A stretch of 64,000 nt of DNA from Alligator mississippiensis (Eukaryota; Chordata; Crocodylia; Alligatoridae): the NCBI RefSeq assembly GCF_030867095.1, contig NC_081828.1:53421434-53485433 (forward strand). Direction: 5' to 3'. A program made the position numbers and the translations under genes. Positions 1 through 12,300 of the stretch are shown here, piece after piece (position 1 is the stretch's first letter; each line of letters begins with the position of its first letter). A model generated the notes under the pieces. The model worked only from the letters and a program-made list of their open reading frames with translations, did no database searches and was not told the DNA's origin.

Positions 1-275
1 CAATATGGTTCTGAGGCTTCAGTAGTGTTTGCAAAGGACAAAGCACCAGTATGCATTTTGAGGGGTCTCTGAGTTTTTGTGAACCAGGTATCCTAGTCAT
101 CCCACATCACAGTGGCAATTGGTTCATGGGACCAGGCTGGAGAAAGAATGAGATTTTCTAGTGCCAATAACATAACATCATCAATCATTTCTTTAAGCTT
201 CCTCCCAAGGCTGATGGGCAACTGCAGCTAGGATGAACGAGTGGTTAGTCTATTCCCCTTTTCTCTCCTCTGCAG

Positions 276-387
276 ACTATAAGAAGATGACATTTGATGA
301 GTTGGCCCTGAAGGATCCCTTGATAGCTGTAAAAATCTTAAGTGAAGACTATGGGTTCTTCTGTGCCAAGTTTCCTTTCCTTGGTAG
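276..387 (+). CDS. RGSL1: RGSL1 exon a (first in window)
   Basis: Acceptor TCCTCTGCAG precedes 276; the exon enters needing two bases. Two donors compete: GTAGGT after 383 and GTACTG after 387. Only 387 (phase 2) fits the next exon, giving the junction FPFLG-R-CFLEVL. Confidence 0.75.
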
Positions 388-3300
388 GTACTGCTTAACT
401 AGAACTGTAGCAGACTTAAGGAGATGCTTGGGCAGTGAATAGGAGGCACAGTTTTAAAACTCTGTGACATGACATTGAATGAATCCTGGAAAAGTCAGAC
501 AGTCCTTGCTCACTTGCTTCCCATGTTCTAGACTTGCTTCCCTCGAGGTCTAGGAGATTGTCTCTAGAAGGAGGGAAAGGAGGAGAAATCTGGTCATTCA
601 GAAAATCCAGTGCTCCAGACTCTGTGCCACAGTATAGGGGAAAGGGGAGGATTCCTAGTAGCCAGCCCCAGAAAGAGAAGACTATGCTCTGATGACAAAT
701 ATCCAGAGCACAGTCTCTTTTGAGTTGACCTTACAGCACAGCCACTATCATCATGGGGATGGAGGTAGCACACAGCCCCAGTTTAAACCCTTTGGGACTC
801 CTCTGCCCAGAACTGCATTGCTGTGTTAGCTGTCTGACAGCCATGTAATAGTGGGATGGGGGCATAATTCTATTCTCTCTGGAACAGCATTAGGGCCAGA
901 ACTTCCTAGAAGTATTTCCTTGAGCAAGACGAGCAAAAGCAGCCTGCGCTCAGGGAAGAGGAGTATCTTCTTGATAAGGAAACCATCCACCAGACCCAGG
1001 TATTGCACCACAGCCTAGGACTTATTTACTTTCTCTCAACACCACTCTCTCCAGCATCAAGATTTCCAGACAGCTGCTGGCCAATTCATTTTCCTGCAGG
1101 ACCACTCCCACCTGCCTCAGAGACTGGGGCTCCCTGGAGACATGGATGGTGGGTGGGGCAGGGGAATGTGGGAAGGAGGGGAATAAATTCCTTATTTTTC
1201 CCACCCTTCATATGTAACCTTCTTGCACATGAAACTTCTGCCCTATCATGAAAACCTAGGATCACACCCTAGCCTCCCAATGCACTTCTTTTTCCTTTCT
1301 TAGTTTATTCCCAGTGTAGCTGACTCCTCTTTAGCCCAATGGTACTGCATGGCTGCCACTGATCACTTGTGGTCTGCAAGGCATCCAAAGCAAATACTTT
1401 CAGGTGCCCAACAACAGTGCAGTGACTTTAAGCTTGCTCCTACTCCATCGTCTGGTTAGGGTCTTCTGTTCAGAACACCACCTACTGAGCCACTGGCACT
1501 CATTCTGGTCTCTTACGATAATGTAAATCCAAAATGTCTCCATGATTTACACCAAAACTGTAGTGGCTGAGTGATTCCATTTGGAGTCAGCCTCATAGGG
1601 TATATTCCCCTGAAACTACTGACCCATTGGAGGTTTCATCTGCCACATGGGAGCATGGCAGGAGGCTTGATTCCATAATGCCTAGTGAATTAGTAGATAA
1701 GTATCAGGCAGCCATCTGCTTTCCAGTGTTAGAGAAAATATATGCTCTGTGTGACAGTGCCTTGGTTTGCCCATTCCCATGCACTAAGTTTCTAGGCTTT
1801 TCACTATCTCTGCAAATCAGACAAACATTTACTGTGCCAGTGGAGAAGCTGGCATGGAGGTCCTGCTCTTAAGGTCCCATGCAATGGAACTGCCATCTCA
1901 GCCGGTATCTTCCTTCTCTTCAGGTGTTTCTTGGAAGTTCTGCACAATGCTGTCCACTTGGAATACTTCAAGCAATTTCTCATTCGACACAACTCTGAAC
2001 ATCCGTTGCTGTTCTGGCTTGCGGTGGAGAAGATGAGTGCTGAGACCAATGCCAACGCTCTGCGAGATGCAATCACCCATGTTGTCAAGAATTTCTTCCA
2101 CTCCATAACCCCTCCTGGTATCCAGAATCTCTTCCTGCTGTTCTGTGGGGCTGGGCTTCCAGGGAAAGCAAAACTGATCAAGGCTTCTAGCTGAGTGTTA
2201 AAGCAAAGGAGATGGTCTCTCCTAGAAGGTTTTTTCTGGCAAGGAGATATGCAGAACTTTCACTAGGGCTGTTCTGAGGAAGTGTAGTGTCCTCCAGTAC
2301 CCATGGTGGGCATACACAACTTCCCTCATTTCCATATTGTTTAGGTGATGGGGATTAGGGGGGTGCGAAATTTCGCTTCCCCCAGCTTTTCCCAGGGGGC
2401 GTGGGCCCCTGATCTGTGCGCGGGGTTTCAGTAGGCTGCCACTGAAACCACAGCGACAACTGCTGAAACCCAGCGTGCAGATCCAGGAGCCCACGCCCCC
2501 TAGGAAGAGCTGGGGGAAGCGATCAGAGAGCTGGGGAATCGAACTGGAAGCTGGGGCAATGTTAGGGGGCTAGGGGGCTCTACCAGGGTCTTCCCTACGA
2601 AGCTCAGCCTGGTGGTGGGAGAGCCAGTGGTGGAGCCGGTTGGAGCACAGCCCTGGCTCCGAGCGCAGCCCTGGCCAGTGGCTCTCCCCCACCTCCCGCT
2701 GCCTCCTGCCACCAGACTCAGCTCCATGGGATTGGCAGAGTCACCTGGAGTGCAGCCCAGTGGCGGGAGGCGGGAGAGAGCCAGGGCTGCGATCCAAGCA
2801 GTTCCTCCAGCCCCACGAAGCTCAGCCTAGTGGTGGGAGGCAGCAGGAGAGCCAGTGACCGAGCTACTCTGAGTGCAGCCCTGGAGATCACAGCTTGGCG
2901 GTGGGAGGCTCCACAGCCCACAGAGTTGAGCCTGGCAGTGGGGGGCCGTAGAGAGCCAGTGGCAGAGGCACTTTGAGTGAAGCCCTGGCCAGTGGCTGTC
3001 TGCCGCCTCCTGCCACCAGGCTCAGCTCTGTGGGGCTGTGGAGCCTCCTGCCGCTGGGCTCTGCTCATCAGGGCTACGCACCAAGTGGCTTCGCCACTGG
3101 CTCTCCCGCCACCTCCCGCCACCGGCCTGAGCTCCCTGAGGCTGCCCTGGCAAGCACAGCCCAGCGGCTGGAGGCTCCGCAGCCCCACGAAGCTGAGTCT
3201 GGTGGCGGGAGGTGGCGGAGAGCCAGGGGCAGAGCCACTCGGAGCACAGCCCTGGCCAGGGGCTCTCCCCCACCTCCCACCACCAGACTCAGTTCCGTGG

Positions 3301-6300
3301 GGCTGGCGGAGCCACTCAGAGTGCAGCCCAGTGGTGGGAGGTGGGAAGAGCCAGGGCTGCACTCCAAGCGGCTCCACCAGCCTGCCCTCCCAGTGCTGCC
3401 ACCAAGCACCGGGAGGAGCCCACTGCCACCCCGGGAGAGGAGGACATCACCTGCCTGCAGGTGCTGAGCATCATCGTGCCCTGAACCCCCTGGTGCAGTG
3501 CAGCCCAGCAGCTGCAGGCAGGCAGCATCCGTCGCTCCCAGGGCTGCAGCAGGGGAAGCACCAGGCTCTCCCTGGTGCTCAGGGCAGGCTGCAGCGATGG
3601 AAAGGGGGCTGCTGCCACCCCAAAATTTGCTGTAGCATCCTCCCTCCACACACCTGCCTTCCCAGCACTGCCACCCAGGCAGCAGTGGCAGCCTCCTGTC
3701 TCCTCCAGCCTCCTGTCATCCCACCCCTGGGAGGAGACCAGCACAGCCCTCCTGGGGATGCAGGCCCCCAGATCCGTGCATGAGATGACAGCAGGCTGCC
3801 ACTGCCAGCAAGTGAAACAAGTTTTGCTTTCAACTATTTGAGGTGCAGTGTCACAAAAAACCTGCACCTATCTCCTTGAAACTTGGTAGGCTTCATGCCC
3901 TCAGAAGGGGCTACCATCCCTGCAATTTTCATCTGAATCAGGCAAGAAATGACAAAGTTATAGGCATTTTCATGATTCCCCATTAGAGACTATGGGTGAA
4001 ACATCGAAACATGTTGAAATAGCAAAACAGTTTTGACGAAACGAAACGGAACAGTGCTTCAAAACGAAATGAAATGCTGTCCCTTCGAAACGGCAAAACG
4101 GAAGTTGAAACGAAACGGTGCTGTTTCACACAGCCCTAATGGGGATTTAGTAATTTGTTGTACAGCTACATCCACAGTAAAATGTTTGTTTAGGTAGGTG
4201 ACCAGCTCATGTTACACTGAGTCAATTTTGGAAGAACTGGTTTTGAAACAGTGCCAGAGCTATTAAAACTATAAATTAATACACTGGTTTTCCCCATCAG
4301 TGGAAGAATCCTTGGAGGAGTCCTTATCAAGGACAGGCTTAAGGTCTCTGTGCACTGCTCCAGGTGAGGTAGAGACTCTTGTCCCTCAGCTGTATTTCCA
4401 GCTAGCTGCACCACAGATTTCTGCTGAATGCAGAGATCTTGCTGCAGGATTTAGGTCCCACTTTGTAGCAGAGTATACAGTCTTGAAAATCCTTACTGCC
4501 CAGTCTAGTGTGACTTCTATTCAGCAGGGATCTTATTTCTCATTTTATTTCTCTTCATTTCATTGTTTCCTAAGACTCCTGTCCTTACAGGCACTTAGCA
4601 CCCTATGGCCCTACTCAGGGAACTACTGGTTTGGTTAAGGATGATACTACCTCAGGCAGAGGATTGAACTAGATGAACTATGTAGGTCCCTTCCAGTCCT
4701 GTTTTTCTGTGATTTCTATGATGAACTTCACCTAGAGATTCCTGCTGTGGGGAGAATAATGCTTCCTTGTCTCCATTAGCTGTTACTGGACTCAGTTATA
4801 ACACTTACAATGTGTGTAAGGTACCATTATCTCTGAAGACCCTACCACACATCCAAATTAGCTGGATTGAAACCAGCTATAAAGTTGTTACACATTTTCA
4901 AGCATGAAATTTGTAGCTGGTTGGCTCTTTTTACTCTTTTTATAGATGGATGGACATTTTTATGGCATGATAATTACTTTGCATATGTGGCCAGTCTAAA
5001 TTTATTGCACAATTAACCATTGACTTGTGTGGTAAATACTTTGTGTGTGTGGCTGGTCTTTGCATCAGTGGCTGGTGTAAATTTATTGTGCAATAAACCA
5101 ATTAATTGTATAACATATGTAAAATGTGGCAGGAGCCTAAGTGTATTTTTACAGACATAGGCATGGGTTCGAACATGCAGCAAAATAGTAAAAAAATAAG
5201 CTAAGCAATAATGGAAAATGTGTTCAGTAAAAGTGATAGAATGAGTAGTGATATTAAGCAGGGTGATGGATGATGATGACTCAGGTCCTTGTGACCTGAG
5301 TACAAGGTCACAAGGTGACCTTGACAAGAGAGAGGGAGTAATTTTCTAGATAATTCAGAAATTATAACACAGCTTGTGTGGATAATAGGAAGTTATCCTG
5401 TGTCTTTTCCAGAGGAACTGCTGCAGTGCAATGCTCCCATCATCAAAGAAATAGCCAAAGCCAGCATGGTCACCAGCTCCATGTTAATAACAGCACAGCA
5501 CTTAGTCATGAAAGCAATGGACGAGAAATGGTAAGGGCTCCTGAGCTTTCCTGAGATGTGGGGCACTGTTGCTAAATTATTTAATAGTGGTTACACAACC
5601 ACATTTCCCACATGGGGAAACACTTCAGCATTAGACTGCTTTCTGTACACCTTGTTCATAGGTTTATAAAGTAGCCTGCTCAAATAGATGTGCTAATGTT
5701 GAAAAATAAGACAGCAAGGCCGGCACTAAATCTCGAAGTGCTAACTCAGTCCTGCCTGGCCCCAGCAAAGACTTGCAGCTGATGGAGTGGAGGCTACCTG
5801 TATAAGGACAGTAGGGTTGGGTCTGTTCATTTTAATATTCAAATATATGTACATGTTATGTTAAGGGAAGGCCATGACGGTCCTTTCTTAACCAGGAGTT
5901 CAGGAGCAGGGTACTACACAGAAATGGCAGCCCCTATGTGCTTTAACTTGTGGTTAGCAGAAGAGGCTTGTGGGGAGGGGCCCCAGATATTGTTTAGGTT
6001 CACCTTCTGCCTCAAGTTTCCCCACAAAAATGGAGGTGGCATAAGGAGTCTTGATCAATGTAGAAATTAATTCCCTGCTCTGCTGTCTCCTGATAACAAC
6101 CTTTACTAACCTCACCTCTAGCTTTCAAGGGCAGTGAGTCTGGTTGCCCTTGGCATGCTTTCACATTCCTGGGGGTCCATTCTGGCAGGTTTCATATGTA
6201 CCAAGACCTGTTCCCTGGGAGCAATGTTTATGAGACTCACGCTGTCAAAAAGCAGAGAAAGGGAACCTTCATGAAGGACAACCTGGTGAGTAAGGAGAAC

Positions 6301-9300
6301 CTGGTGACGTGATAATGTGCCAGAGAGGGGGCGGCCAGTATGTTTTGCAGATGTGCTGATGTAAATGCAAAGGGTGTCAGGCAAGAAGAGCACATGCAGG
6401 GCTGCAGAACAACGGCCAGAGAGGGAGTTAATATCTATAGCCCCAGTCCTGTAAACTCAACTGCAGGAAAAGACCTCTGTGGAGTTCAGTGATTTCACAT
6501 AGTGGTTTAGTTCATAATCGTAGGTGCTCGTGGAGGGGGATCCTTCCTCATTCAGACCTTGGGGGATAGGACTGGGATAATTATTTTAAGGCATCCCCAT
6601 CTAGCCCACAGTTAATTACTGCCTTCCCTTGCTGCCTCAGTAACTGCTGTAGTGCTATGTGTAGGCTGAAACCATCTATGCTCTCTAACACAGAAAAGAG
6701 TCTGGTTTATGCTACGTGCCTTTATCAGGAGCATCTGCAAGTTCCAGAGGGAGATGGCCAGTCCAAAATCTCGCAGAGCGTTTGAGACCTTTCTCCACAG
6801 GGAGCTAACAAACAAAAAGGAAAGTATGTCTAGATCCATGCCTTGCTCCCTTCCTATCCTCAGGACCTCTTGTGTGGAAGGGTGTTTTCTTACCAGGGAG
6901 TCCTCTGTTCAAAGCAGGTGAGAGGCCTGGATACCACCTGGTTCAGAACAAACGAAGCTGCTGGGTTGTTCTGTCCATAGCAAGAATCTGCTCCCAAGGA
7001 ATTAGCCACTGGAGAAGGGACTCATGGCCTCTAGTCTAGGAGAACAGAGCACTCAAGATGGCATGTGGCACCTAAACCAAGTACCTGGGTACCTAGTGTT
7101 AATCTAAGCACACATGCAAGTGGACTTTTTATACACCCATTAGGTAACATCACCTAGGCATCACAGTTCAAAGACCAGGCCCCACCAGTTGGGCACCAAC
7201 TCTGTCTTTGGGAATAATCCAGACTCACCCAGTGCGCCTCCCAGCTACTGCTTGTATTTCCAATGAGTCTGTGGAGCAGCATAGGAAGTGTTTACACAGC
7301 CTCTGATCTTGCTAGGGAGCACAACCATGAGAGCCTCCCCCCCTCTCTACCAGCCACTTGCTCCTGCTCTGCACATGCCAAATGGCAAAGAATGCCATGA
7401 GGCCTGTTTGGTGTGCACCCATCACAGTGCTCTTTCCGAGGCATGCTTTGTGGCACAATCCAGAGCTTCTCTCATTGCATTTGCTGTACATTTTTCAGTA
7501 TTTGGCACATATGGAATGGGAGCAAAAGGATGGGCAGTTTTGTGGCAGTGTGCCCTAGCAGTCACAGGCTGTGTCAACATGCCCTTAGCCCCTGGCTACA
7601 GACATTAACATCTACCATATGGTGACTTACCTGTAGCAGTAGCATAAATCCTTTTCATGTAATGCCTTGCTGTAGTGCTTTAACATATATAGGAAAGAAT
7701 ACTTTAGGTGGGGTAGGGATTAGGATACAGGTTGGTATTGTCAGAAATATTTTAAGGTCTTGGGGTAAGTTGGTAGGCAGACACCATATGTGCATAACTG
7801 AAAGAAACAGCAAGGCCAGTGACATCTGCACCAGTGGATTTGAGTCTCACTCTTACTTCCAGTCCAAATGCAACACACCCACTCCTGGTTCAAGCAAGAT
7901 AAATTATTTAAAGCTGCAATATTGTATATAAGATGCTGGAAAATGTGATGCTGGAAAACATCCCATAGTGTTTAAAACTCACTGTTTGCCTCATACCTTA
8001 GATAGCAACTCCAGGACACCAACAGAGAAGATTTCATTGCATCTTCCATTTTGCTCTCTCAGATCTGCCCTCCAGCTCCATACGCACTAACTTTGTAGGG
8101 TCTAGCCCCCGCCAGAACATGCCTACCACCAGCACAGGAGAGGATGTTGAAGCAGCAGTCATAAAGCGCCGCGTCTTAAACCGACTAATTACTGTCAGCT
8201 TTCTAGTCAATGACCTCTGGTTCTTCCTGGAGATTGACAAGTAAGCATCCTCTGCTCCACTAGCTCAGCCCTGGCCATCAAACAGTAGGTTTTTTGGGGG
8301 CAGGGGTGCTCCTCTTTATAGCTCTCCACTTTTCATGGACTAACATATCCATTGGGCCAGAGAGTGAGTATTACCATTTATTCTAATTGCTAGGCCACTT
8401 AGCTGGAAGGGAGGAGATCTTGGTCCTTGTCTCTACTCCAAAGAAATGTAATATAAAATACTTAACAGTTTTCCATTGTAGGTTTTGTAAGCTGTCTGAT
8501 TCAGCTGCAGCACTAGCCACCTGCGGAATGTACTCCGAGAAAGAAGCTGCCTTTTTAAAGAGCAAAGCAGTCATGATCGCTAAAGTCTTCCTGCACTCAG
8601 AGGTTCCCCCTAAGCTGCGGGTAGGATGCTGGAATATGTCCACCATGCTTACCACTGAGAAGATTTAGGAACCTTTTAGATTGGGGTCTGTCTGACAAGT
8701 GGAATGAGGAATAGGATTGAATCTGCTCTAGCAAAACCTACTCCAGTTCTGAAGACTGGTCCATGACATGGTCTGAAATCAGGTAGTGGCATCAGTTCAG
8801 GTCTTAGTGGACAGGAGCCACTCATCATGAAAAGCTGCTGTCACAGCTGATCCTCATGGCAGTCCAGAAAGAGTGAGGACTGAATGGCAACGGAAACTGA
8901 GCAACCGCCACACTCCTTCAAGCCTGGGTAGAAGCACATAAGCTGCCACTGCAGTCAATGGAGGAGATCCTTTCAGTCTGTGACTGCTAGAGGTCACTGA
9001 TATCCAACCTGTGGTGTGCTGCTGTTTTGTTTATCCTTATGTCCAGGGATTTTTAGGGTGGTGGGATTAGATGAAAGGGACAGACATGGATTTCCTTTGG
9101 TTTTTGGCTGCTTAGCTAGGAAATAGACAAGCATGCTCCCTGGACACCTCTGAGTTATAGCAGTGTTTCTTAAGTTGACAGCAGATTCAGATTCTTGCTT
9201 CTCTCTTGGTCTAGGGGAAGCTGTGTTATTGCCAGACTGTCTCTCCCTCCTTCCAAAGAAACCATGAGTACAGATGTAGGGCAGGCAGCAGGACAGTGTA

Positions 9301-12300
9301 TGTGTTCAGTAGGGCTGCTGCCCATATGTCAAACCACACTTGTGACATAGCCTCTGTTCTGTGGCTAGGTGAACATAACGGAGGGACAGAGAGACTACAT
9401 CCGAAACTTAACTTCCAAGGCGACAGTGGATCGCAGCCTCTATCATGGGGTCATACTTACTGTGTTTCCAGTCCTGATATACTTCTGGAGAAGGTAAATG
9501 TGCCTCTCTCTTGGTTTAGAGGAAGCTGTGTTATTGCCAGACTCTGTCTCTCCCTCCTTCCAAAGAAACCATGAGTGCAGATGGGATGCTATTTCCAGCC
9601 ACAATCCTCATAAAAATTAAGGGTTTGGCTGTTAATGTGCTGCATTTGCCTTAACATTTCCCTTTCAGATACTGCAACTGGAGGGTAATGGAGTCCTTCT
9701 GCAAGTACCAGAAAGGGAAAAGATTTGTCTCTACACCCACCAAAACTTCACCTGAAACATCTGGCATCTTCAGTGGGGGTAAGTCCAGATGCAGGGTGGG
9801 CAAAATATGGCCCATGGGCTGGATCCAGCCTGCCAACTGCACCGCTCCTCATGGGACTAAGCCCTGCCTGCTTCCACCCAGGGCAGCCTGTGCCACACTT
9901 CCACCCATGCCCACTGACAGCCCTGGCCCTGGCCTGCATGCACAGCTTCCCAGCGGGGCTACTCCTGGGTACTGCTCAGCTCCCTCTGCATCCAGTGGCT
10001 TCTCCTCCTCCTGCCCCTTCTGCACTAGTTCCCACACACACGTGCACACTCCACACCTGCCCAAGCCTCCTCACCCCCCAAACCCCAACACAATATAGAA
10101 GAGTAACACTTTATTTTGAGCCAGTATGCAACCACCTCTATATACACTATGCAAAAACACATAGAAAAGGACAAAATTATTATTTAAAATAAAATTAAAA
10201 TGTTAAAGTAGATGCTTGATTTTTTCATAGATTCATAGACGTTAGGGTCGGAAGGGACCTCAATAGATCATCGAGTCCGAACCCCTGCATAGGCAGGAAA
10301 GAGTGCTGGGTCTAGATGACCCCAGCTAGATGCCTATCTAATCTCCTCTTGAAGACCCCCAGGGTAGGGGAGAGCACCACCTCCCTTGGGAGCCCATTCC
10401 AGACCTTGGCCTCTCTAACTGTGAAGAAGTTCTTCCTAATGTCTACTCTAAATCTGTTCTCTGCTAGCTTGTGGCCATTATTTCTTGTAACCCCCGGGGG
10501 CGCCTTGGTGAGTAAAGCCTCACCAATTCCCTTCTGTGCCCCCATGATGAACTTATAGGCAGCCACAAGGTTGCCTCTCAGCCTTCTCTTGCGTAGGCTG
10601 AAAAGGTCCAGGTGCCCTAGTCTCTCCTCATAGGGCTTGGCCTGCAAGCCCTTAACCATACAAGTGGCCCTTCTCTGGACTCTCTCCAGGTTATTCACAT
10701 CTCTCTTGAAGTGTGGCGCCCAAAACTGCATGCAGTATTCCAACTGTGGTCTGATCAGCGCCCGATAGAGGGGAAGTATCACCTCCTTGGTTCTGTTCGT
10801 CATGCATCTGCTGATGCACGATAAAGTGCCATTAGCTTTTCTGATGACTTCGTCACACTGACGACTCATGCTCATCTTGGAGTCCACTAGGACTCCAAGA
10901 TCCCTTTCCGCTTCCATGCCTCCAGGCAGTGATTTGGGGTTTTTTATAAATAATATGTTGAAACGATACCTTCTGGAAGATTATGTGTGTGCAGCCCTCA
11001 ACAGCTCACCAAAACTTGTTAAGTAGTCTGCCAGCCAAAATAGTTGCCCATGTGTTAGAGACAGAGTTTGCTTTGTGTCTTACACATTGCAACATCAAAT
11101 ATGCTGCACATTAGTCCTCTCAGCCTTGCTGGGCTTCTGATGGCCTCAGGAGAAAATTGTCAGCAGGTTCTGTAGGAGGACGGAATGATCCCATGCACCA
11201 GGACAGGCTGGGGATCAACTGGAGTGGGACCCTACCCATGACTGGGCGGTACACATTGAGGGCTACAGGTTGTACAGAAGGGACAGAGTAGGGAGGAAAG
11301 GGGGCAGGGTTGCTCTCTATGTAAAGAAACATTATACACCTACCCTAATCAAAATGGGATCAGAGGAGAAGAAAGTTAAGGTATTGTGGGTTAGGATACA
11401 TGGAGGTCGAGGGGAAAGGGACTTGGTGGCAGGGGTCTGCTACAGACCATCCCACCAAGAGGAAAAGCTAGACTTGGAATTCTTGAGGCAGCTCTCAGAG
11501 GCCGTACAGCCTAGGGATGTGGTTGTCATGGGGGACCTAAACTACCCTGATATCTGCTGGGAGGAGCAGTCAGCCAAATCCAATCATTCGCAGAGGTTCT
11601 TAACTTGCGTGCAGGACCTTCACCTAATGCAGGAGGTATACGGTCCCACTAGGGGAAATGCCTTACTGGACTTGGTGATAGCAGATCCAAGTAATTACAG
11701 ACCAGTCAGTCTCACCTCCATCCTTGGAAAGGTCTTTGAAAAGATTATGAAGGATCATATCTGTGGGAGTCCAGCAGGAAAAATAATGCAGCAGGGAAAC
11801 CAGCATGGATCTGTAGCAGGTAGATCATGCCTGACCAATCTGGTTTCATTTTATGATGGTCACAAAATGCTTGGACGCAGGAGTAGAGGTAGAAATCGTT
11901 TTCTTGGATTTTAGCAAGGACTTTGATACAGTATCTCATCCCATTCTCATAAATAAATTAAGAGGCTGTGATATAGATGTTTACACAGTCTGGTGAGTGG
12001 CAAATTGGCTTAGCGGTTTCACCCAGAGAGTGATAGTAGACGAGTCGGTATTGACCTGGAAAGATGTGGGTAGTGGGGCCCTACAGGGTTCGGTCCTTGG
12101 ACCTGTACTCTTCAATATCTTCATCAGTGACTTGGATGTGGGTGTGAAGTGTACTCTGTCCAAGTTTGCAGATGATACTAAATTGTGGGGTGAAGTGCAC
12201 ACTCCGGAGGGTAGGGAACGATTGCAAGCAGACCTGGACAGGTTAAAAAAGTGGGCAATACACAATAGGATGCAGTATAACAAGGACAAGTGCAGAATGC

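Noticed and set aside
384-387. First donor (GTAGGT) for RGSL1 exon a
   Set aside because: It gives phase 1, incompatible with the phase-2 start at 1924; the donor after 387 fits.
2612-3867. Long overlapping open frames on both strands (up to about 268 codons)
   Set aside because: They lie in the GC-rich alternating repeats of a hAT element with exact duplications; no domain or codon pattern, and both strands are open equally.
8002-8062. Earlier acceptor for RGSL1 exon g
   Set aside because: Reading from it meets a stop soon after; only the acceptor before 8063 keeps frame with both neighbours.
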